Shown here one piece after another: positions 59,191 to 64,000 of a stretch of 64,000 bases of DNA. The stretch comes from an uncultured Prevotellaceae bacterium (GTDB lineage Bacteria; Bacteroidota; Bacteroidia; Bacteroidales; Muribaculaceae). Position numbers and translations under genes: made by a program. The notes below the pieces were generated by a model. That model did not search any database. It had not been told where the DNA came from and saw only the letters and a program-made list of their open reading frames with translations. Positions within the stretch are counted from its first letter, which is position 1, and the number at the start of each line of letters is the position of its first letter. Location: contig ONOU01000001.1 in assembly GCA_900319525.1 (NCBI GenBank), positions 248,001 to 312,000 on the forward strand, read 5' to 3'.

Positions 59191-60222
59191 ATGAAGTTTT
59201 TACATTTCTCTTCTAGAGCGATCCTACTGGCTATCGCTATGTGTTTGTCTGTGATGTCTCAAGCACAGGAATTTGATGTCAATGGTATTTTTTACTATCT
59301 CACCGGCGACAACACCGCAGCCGTGACTTACCCGTCCTATGGCACTTACAGCGGCACCATTACCATCCCCAGTGAGGTAACTGCAACCGTTTACCCGATG
59401 TATGAAGAGCCGTATGAAACGACCGTCAAAGTCACTGCCATTGGCTCATACGCCTTTGAGAACTGCACGGGCGTTACCGCCGTCAATCTTCCCAACACCA
59501 TCACCGAGATCAGCGATGGCGCATTCTATGGTTGCACCGGACTTACCGGCATCAATTTGCCCAATGGCCTGTACTACATTGGTGAGAGCGCCTTCAGCAA
59601 CAGCGGACTGAGGTCAATATCGATACCTGAGAGCGTTTATCAGCTGGGATGGAATGTGTTTTACAGTTGCGAAAGCCTTACCGAGGTCACCCTTCCCAAC
59701 TCCATCACCTCGTTGCTTGGCACGTTCAGGTTCTGCACGGCTTTAACAACCATCAATATTCCCAGCAGTGTCACTTTACTGAATAACACATTTGCCGGCT
59801 GCACCAGCCTGAAGGATATCACGATTCCCAACTCGGTGACCCTGATCACTAACCAGGCCTTCTATAACTGTGATGGCCTGAAGGACATCACCTGCCTGTC
59901 GCTGACCCCTGCCCGTGTCAGCCACTCAGATTGCTTCTACTCGGTGCTTGACCTCTATGCCAACACCCTGCTCCATGTGCCTGCCGAAGCCATCGACGCC
60001 TACAGGAACGCCGATGTATGGAAATTGTTCAACAACATTATTGGCTTCGGCGAGAATCTGCCTGGTGACATGAACGGTGACGGCGAGGTCAACATTGCAG
60101 ACATCAATGCCATTATCAGCAACATACTTAGCTCTTCACAGGATCTGCACTACGACATCAATGGCGACGGAGAAGTTAACATCGCTGACGTAACTGCTAT
60201 TATCGACATCATCCTCAGTTAA
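59191..60222 (+). CDS. BspA-like leucine-rich-repeat protein with dockerin tail
   Basis: A 343-residue exported protein (signal peptide MKFLHFSSRAILLAIAMCLS to SQAQ). Residues ~75-260 are LRR_5/BspA-type repeats of ~23 residues, e.g. IGSYAFENCTGVTAVNLPNT, ISDGAFYGCTGLTGINLPNG and ITNQAFYNCDGLKDITCL. The C-terminal ~55 residues carry two dockerin-like calcium-binding repeats, GDMNGDGEVNIADINAIISN and DINGDGEVNIADVTAIIDII. BspA-like LRRs act in adhesion in Bacteroidales. The dockerin tail suggests attachment to a cohesin-like or other partner not seen in this window. It has a long leader and a terminator shared in sequence with the next gene. Confidence 0.88.
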   Translation: MKFLHFSSRAILLAIAMCLSVMSQAQEFDVNGIFYYLTGDNTAAVTYPSYGTYSGTITIPSEVTATVYPMYEEPYETTVKVTAIGSYAFENCTGVTAVNLPNTITEISDGAFYGCTGLTGINLPNGLYYIGESAFSNSGLRSISIPESVYQLGWNVFYSCESLTEVTLPNSITSLLGTFRFCTALTTINIPSSVTLLNNTFAGCTSLKDITIPNSVTLITNQAFYNCDGLKDITCLSLTPARVSHSDCFYSVLDLYANTLLHVPAEAIDAYRNADVWKLFNNIIGFGENLPGDMNGDGEVNIADINAIISNILSSSQDLHYDINGDGEVNIADVTAIIDIILS

Positions 60223-60246
60223 TCACAGGAGCACACAACGACTTAT

Positions 60247-60281
60247 AAAACAAGCGGGCTAAAAGTAGTCCGCTTGTTTTT
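60247..60281 (+). terminator. Intrinsic terminator of the LRR-dockerin gene
   Basis: AAAACAAGCGG pairs with CCGCTTGTTTTT. It differs from the terminator at 62272-62307 at one base in 35. Confidence 0.9.
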
Positions 60282-60314
60282 GTTGTTTCAGGGCAAAGAA
60301 AAAGTCTTGTTTTA

Positions 60315-60345
60315 TTTGATGCATTAAATAATTTCGTTAATTTTG
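60315..60345 (+). promoter_or_regulatory. Consensus promoter of the second leader
   Basis: TTTG (60315-60318), 19 bases, TAATTTTG (60338-60345). A full Bacteroidetes consensus that starts a ~280-nt leader. Confidence 0.78.
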
Positions 60346-60349
60346 CGAG

Positions 60350-60629
60350 CGATTGCGAGGTCATGATATGACCTGCAGTCAAGACATGTGAGTAACAATA
60401 AAGCGTTTTGCTTTTCGCTCTTCCTTGAGAACCTGAGAAATTCAACTGGAGTCACGAATAACAGCAAAACGGTTTCTGCGCTATATGCGTGGACCGTTAT
60501 TTGTACATCTGTGACTCAGGTTTTCTCAGGACCTTCAAGGAAAGGTGTGGCAAATTCAGTCCACGTCTTTCATAAATAGGGTGCCATTTGGGCTGAGTGG
60601 TATCCAAACACTTAAAACTATACATAGCT
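60350..60629 (+). promoter_or_regulatory. Long structured 5' leader of the duplicated-domain dockerin gene
   Basis: A ~280-nt leader with no open frame. A nested fold is supported by four successive complementary pairs: CCTTGA/TCAAGG (60423, 60535), CCTGAGAA/TTCTCAGG (60432, 60523), GAGTCAC/GTGACTC (60449, 60511) and AACGGT/ACCGTT (60468, 60493). A separate GGTCAT-gat-ATGACC hairpin precedes it near 60359. The 3' ~86 nt (60544-60629) are homologous to the leader before the LRR-dockerin gene. Function unknown; a cis-regulatory RNA is the likeliest reading. Confidence 0.7.
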
Positions 60630-62069
60630 ATGAAAAAGATTTTACTATTGATGTTGATGCTCATATCCACAAGTATGATGTGGGCTGTTGAGCAAACTCC
60701 ACCCCCTGAAGTTGAATGGGAGGTTACCGATGATAGCGTCATCATCCGTGCCTCTGGTGAGGGCGAGGTAATCCTTTATGTGTCGGATGAAGTCGTCGAG
60801 AATCCTTACGCTATTGCAAGAGAAGATGAGGATTACACTGTGTTTGCTTACGCTACAGCACAGGCCGAAGGCATGACCATCAGCGAACCCACAGTTAAGG
60901 AAATAACTATTCCCAAGTCCACTAAACCGCACGATCACGAACACGGTTGCTGGCTACTGATGCTTGACCGCAACAATAATGAGATATGGAAAGAGATGTT
61001 GCATGATTATTCTGGAGATTATAGTTGTATACAACGCATGAATTGTTATATCTTCGGTTGCTCCTATTACTGGGATTCGCAACTCTACGAGTTCAAACCT
61101 ATTGATTGGAACATCCCTAGCCGAAACTATCAAGGTAAAGAGGACATCATCACCTACGACGCTCGGTTTTGCTTTGTAATTGACGGTGTGAGATACGGAC
61201 CAGAAAAGAACTATACTGAAGTAACGTTCGGCAACGCTCTATCTAATCCATTAGTAAGATCAAACAACTTCTACACTATGATGACCGGCACTATCGTGAA
61301 TGTGGGAGTGGCATTTGATGATGATGGAAAAGCCTATGCATACGTAGGACAAGTTGGCTGGGATGGTGGACCTGCTTATCTATCTGATAAAGATAACTTC
61401 CCTGACCCGCACAAGGTAGGCTGCTGGCTGCTGATGCTTGACCGCAACAATAATGAGATATGGCAACAGATGGAGTTTTACGACGGTGATTACATTTGTT
61501 TTTTAGAACCATATTGTTATATCTTCGGTTGCACGTATTTGTGGCACTCCTATTTCTGTGATTATACACCAATTGATAACAATATCCCTAGCAGACCTTT
61601 TTATCTTGATTATCTTGGATATCCTAATTATAGTAATCTTATTGTTAATGACGCTCGGGTATGCATTGTAATTGATGGCGTGAGATATGGGCCAGAGGAG
61701 AACTATAGTGAAACTGTTCCCGCGGATGCACTAGCCAATCCATTAATTGAAACGAACAACTACTACACAATAATGACTGGCTACAAGTCAAATTTCGGGT
61801 TAGCATTTGATGATGAAAGAAATGCCTATTTATATCTTGCCTTTGGTGGTTTTGGGGGGAGCTCTTTACCCTTCGAAAAGAATTTCCCTGCCCCTCTATT
61901 CATTACAGGAGATGTGAATTGTGACAATGAAGTGAACATTGCAGACGTGAATGCTCTTAGCGACATGATCTTGAGTGGTAACTCCAGCAGTATTGGTGAC
62001 GTTAATGGTGACGGGGAAATCAACATTAGCGACATCAACGCCATCATTGACATTATCCAAGGACACTGA
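60630..62069 (+). CDS. Exported dockerin-tailed protein with internal tandem duplication
   Basis: 479 residues from the ATG at 60630, which opens a signal peptide (MKKILLLMLMLISTSMMWA); 11 upstream in-frame codons lie in the conserved leader. After an N-terminal Ig-like part (WEVTDDSVIIRASGEGEVIL) the protein contains two copies of a ~158-residue domain. Each starts GCWLLMLDRNNNEIW (at ~107 and ~265), then has CYIFGC(S/T)Y, DAR(F/V)C(F/I)VIDGVRYGPE and a closing YTxMTG. The nucleotide words match for 31 bases at an offset of 474. The C-terminus has two dockerin repeats (GDVNCDNEVNIADVNALSDM, GDVNGDGEINISDINAIIDI). I do not recognise the duplicated domain. The gene is less G+C-rich than its neighbours, which may indicate transfer or surface-protein evolution. 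Confidence 0.82.
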   Translation: MKKILLLMLMLISTSMMWAVEQTPPPEVEWEVTDDSVIIRASGEGEVILYVSDEVVENPYAIAREDEDYTVFAYATAQAEGMTISEPTVKEITIPKSTKPHDHEHGCWLLMLDRNNNEIWKEMLHDYSGDYSCIQRMNCYIFGCSYYWDSQLYEFKPIDWNIPSRNYQGKEDIITYDARFCFVIDGVRYGPEKNYTEVTFGNALSNPLVRSNNFYTMMTGTIVNVGVAFDDDGKAYAYVGQVGWDGGPAYLSDKDNFPDPHKVGCWLLMLDRNNNEIWQQMEFYDGDYICFLEPYCYIFGCTYLWHSYFCDYTPIDNNIPSRPFYLDYLGYPNYSNLIVNDARVCIVIDGVRYGPEENYSETVPADALANPLIETNNYYTIMTGYKSNFGLAFDDERNAYLYLAFGGFGGSSLPFEKNFPAPLFITGDVNCDNEVNIADVNALSDMILSGNSSSIGDVNGDGEINISDINAIIDIIQGH

Positions 62070-62118
62070 TAACAAGAGCATATTATTAAAAACTATTATT
62101 GTCCTGGAAAAGTATAGG

Positions 62119-62169
62119 AGGCTGAAAGCCTGCACAAGGCCATCGGCCTTGTGCTGGTCATTCGACCAG
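62119..62169. repeat. Three contiguous perfect hairpins
   Basis: AGGC-tgaaa-GCCT, then GCACAAGGCC-atc-GGCCTTGTGC, then CTGGTC-attc-GACCAG, each sharing or touching the next. No T-run follows and there is no gene. This could be a structured RNA, a short interspersed repeat or the remnant end of a mobile element. Confidence 0.6.
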
Positions 62170-62271
62170 CCCGCCTGACATAGCAAGCTCCCTCAAGTAA
62201 AACCACCATAAAAGCATTGATTTCGAAGTATTTATACACCATTGGTGATTTTTCCCAGACAGCATTGATTA

Positions 62272-62307
62272 AAAACAAGCGGGCTAAAAGCAGTCCGCTT
62301 GTTTTTT
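62272..62307 (+). terminator. Intrinsic terminator of the second dockerin gene
   Basis: The same hairpin as at 60247-60281, with one base changed in the loop side, ending in TTTTTT. Confidence 0.9.
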
Positions 62308-62316
62308 ATTGATTGG

Positions 62317-62338
62317 GAGACGCAAGATGTTGCGTCTC
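62317..62338 (-). terminator. Terminator of the M3 peptidase gene
   Basis: GAGACGCAA-gatg-TTGCGTCTC, a nine-base perfect stem just downstream of the minus-strand gene. Confidence 0.7.
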
Positions 62339-62355
62339 TACTTTGATATGCTCGA

Positions 62356-64000
62356 TTACTTCAGGCCACGGTTGCGCAGCAGGGCGTCGGCAGTGGGAGC
62401 ATGACCACGGAACTTCTTGTACAGTTCCATCGGATCCTCGGTGTCGCCGGCTTCAAGCAGTGCGCGATACCTGTCGGCAGTAGCCTTGTCGAAGCAGCCA
62501 GCCTGCTCAAATGCCATGTAGCCGTCGGCCTCCAGCACCTGTGACCACAGGTAAGTGTAGTAACCACAAGCATACTGGTCATCGTTGAAGATGTGCTTGA
62601 AGTAGGGGCTGCGATAGCGGAACTCGACCAATGCAGGCATATTGAGCTGCTGTTTTACTTCCTGCTCAAATGCTTTCACGTCCATGTTCTTCAATTCCTC
62701 GGCAGTCCAGGCTTTCTTGTGCCAGTACATATCCAGCAGGGCAGCACCCACGAGCTCGGTTGTCATGAAGCCCATGTTGAACTGAGCGGCCTCGTTGAGT
62801 TTCTGTACGAGGGTGTCGGGAATCACTTCACCAGTCTTGTAGTGGCGGGCGTAGTTCTTGAGAACCTCGGGTTCAAATGCCCAGTGCTCGTTGATCTGTG
62901 AGGGCATCTCGACCAGGTCGCGGTCGGTGTTGGTGCCGGCCAGGCCACGGTACTGAACGCGGGTCAACATGCCGTGCAGGGCGTGACCAAACTCGTGGAA
63001 GACGGTCTGCACCTCGTCCCAGGTGAGCAATGAGGGAGTATCACCAGCGGGAGGAGTCATGCTGGCCACGTTGTAGATGATGGGGCGGACATTCTCGCCA
63101 CCATAGTTATAGGCCTCCTGCATAGCTTCCATCCAAGCGCCCTGAGCCTTGACGGGACGGGGCAGGTAGTCGGTCATGAAGACGGCGAGGTGCTTGCCCT
63201 CGGCATCCTTGACGTCATAGACCTTGACCTCGGGGTGGTACTTGGGAGCATCGGGCATTTCCTCAAAGGTGAGGCCGTAGAGCTTGTTGGCGCAGAAGAA
63301 GATACCGTTCTTCACCACGCTGTCGAGAGCGAAGTAGGGACGCACGTCATCCTCGCTGAAGTTGAACTTGTCCTTTTTCACCTTCTCGGCATAATAGTAG
63401 TAGTCACAAGCCTCGAATTGAGCGGTGTCGCCATGGGCAGCGGCATACTTCTGCATGTCGGCCACTTCCTCATCCACCTTCTTGATGGCGGGACGCCACA
63501 ACGACATGAGCAGGTCCTCAGCAGCCTTGGGAGTCTTGGCCATGTAAGGATCAACAGCATAGTCGGCATAGGTATTGAAGCCGAGCAGGTTAGCCTTCTG
63601 CTGGCGCAGGAGCAGGATGTTGCGGATGTTCTCGGTATTGTCCCACTCGTCACCATGGTTTGCGGTCGTGGTATAGGTCTCGTACATCTTGCGACGCAGG
63701 TCACGGCTGTCGGCATAGGTCAGCACGGCCAGACGCGTCGAGGCAGTGGCGGTAAATGCCCACTGTCCCTTCTTGCCCTTGTCGGCAGCAAGCTTGGCAG
63801 CGTTGTCGATGATGTTCTGGGGCAGGCCCTTGAGGTCTTCTTCCTTCTCGACATAGAAGACGCAGTTGTCCATGTCGTGCATCACGTTGTTACCAAATTT
63901 GAGCTTGAATTCACCCAGCTTGCGGTTGATCTCCTTGAGGGTGTCCTTCTGTGCGGCAGTCAGCAAGGCGCCATTGCGCACAAACTCCTTGTAATACTTC
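62356..64000 (-). CDS. M3 family metallopeptidase (peptidyl-dipeptidase Dcp-like), N-terminus beyond the window
   Basis: A zinc oligopeptidase of the thimet/Dcp group; 548 codons are visible and the frame continues past the right edge (YYKEFVRNGALLTAAQ), so the start and any signal peptide are missing. The catalytic motif is VFHEFGHALHGML, and the second zinc Glu lies in EMPSQINEHWAFEP about 26 residues on. The C-terminal segments FKHIFNDDQYACGYYTYLWS and FRGHAPTADALLRNRGLK are typical of bacterial Dcp. It joins the tricorn-like, M1, C1 and Do proteases as part of an unusually protease-rich region. Confidence 0.93.
   Translation of the reverse strand, partial: KYYKEFVRNGALLTAAQKDTLKEINRKLGEFKLKFGNNVMHDMDNCVFYVEKEEDLKGLPQNIIDNAAKLAADKGKKGQWAFTATASTRLAVLTYADSRDLRRKMYETYTTTANHGDEWDNTENIRNILLLRQQKANLLGFNTYADYAVDPYMAKTPKAAEDLLMSLWRPAIKKVDEEVADMQKYAAAHGDTAQFEACDYYYYAEKVKKDKFNFSEDDVRPYFALDSVVKNGIFFCANKLYGLTFEEMPDAPKYHPEVKVYDVKDAEGKHLAVFMTDYLPRPVKAQGAWMEAMQEAYNYGGENVRPIIYNVASMTPPAGDTPSLLTWDEVQTVFHEFGHALHGMLTRVQYRGLAGTNTDRDLVEMPSQINEHWAFEPEVLKNYARHYKTGEVIPDTLVQKLNEAAQFNMGFMTTELVGAALLDMYWHKKAWTAEELKNMDVKAFEQEVKQQLNMPALVEFRYRSPYFKHIFNDDQYACGYYTYLWSQVLEADGYMAFEQAGCFDKATADRYRALLEAGDTEDPMELYKKFRGHAPTADALLRNRGLK

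Overview
The window reads as a chromosomal segment from a gut-type member of the order Bacteroidales, most like Muribaculaceae or Prevotellaceae. The evidence is the primary sigma factor of the short Bacteroidetes type, -7 boxes matching TAnnTTTG (several with TTTG or CTTG about 20 bases upstream), very little Shine-Dalgarno sequence, many families largely confined to Bacteroidetes (DUF4290, DUF4836, DUF5106, DUF4153, tricorn-like S41 proteases, BspA-like leucine-rich repeats with dockerin tails), and a Bacteroidetes-type RNase P RNA. It carries no phage, no integrase, no CRISPR array and no tRNA that I could see. Both ends cut through genes: a subtilisin-like protease at the left and an M3 metallopeptidase at the right.

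Layout. 0-4.3 kb (minus): an S8 protease fragment, then a cell-envelope trio made of a small membrane protein, a PstS-like lipoprotein and a TPR protein. 4.7-10 kb (minus): a housekeeping operon of threonine aldolase, tsaB, DUF4290, rimM, an OmpA-like protein and proS. 10-17.8 kb (plus): a cytosolic GH13 enzyme, prs, and a pair encoding a beta-propeller protein and a very long amidase_3-like secreted protein. 18-25 kb is a proteostasis block: lon, an M1 aminopeptidase, groEL and groES. 25.3-33 kb (plus): a six-hairpin glycosidase-like lipoprotein, a tricorn-like protease, a C1 peptidase and a YigZ protein. 33-36.3 kb (minus): a SUMF1-like lipoprotein, then ybaK-aroC-acyl-ACP thioesterase as an overlapping operon. 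36.4-46.8 kb: envelope and unknown proteins, a membrane-anchored CbbX-type AAA+ ATPase, a 177-bp MITE-like element and a frameshifted DUF4153 gene. 47-53 kb (plus): rnpB, folC, a DegP/Q protease, a small DNA-binding-like protein and two tandem primary-type sigma factor genes. 53-58.7 kb: an outer-membrane barrel, a DUF4836 lipoprotein, agmatine-to-putrescine genes aguA-aguB and an amphipathic repeat protein. 59-62.3 kb (plus): two exported dockerin-tailed proteins. The right edge is the M3 peptidase.

The most unusual part is 58.9-62.3 kb. Two otherwise unrelated dockerin-tailed proteins each sit behind a long (about 230-280 nt) structured 5' leader. The last ~85 nt of the two leaders are clearly homologous, and the genes end in terminators that differ at one base over 35. 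This looks like a reusable leader-gene-terminator cassette with a cis-acting RNA of unknown function. Other notable signals are the duplicated sigma factor, the MITE-like element, start codons placed only 4-9 bases after strong -7 boxes (likely leaderless mRNAs), heptameric A/C-rich repeats just before three start codons, and a 42-bp near-perfect palindrome after prs.

All calls rest on reading motifs by eye. No database search, folding program or alignment was run, so percent identities and residue numbers are hand counts.
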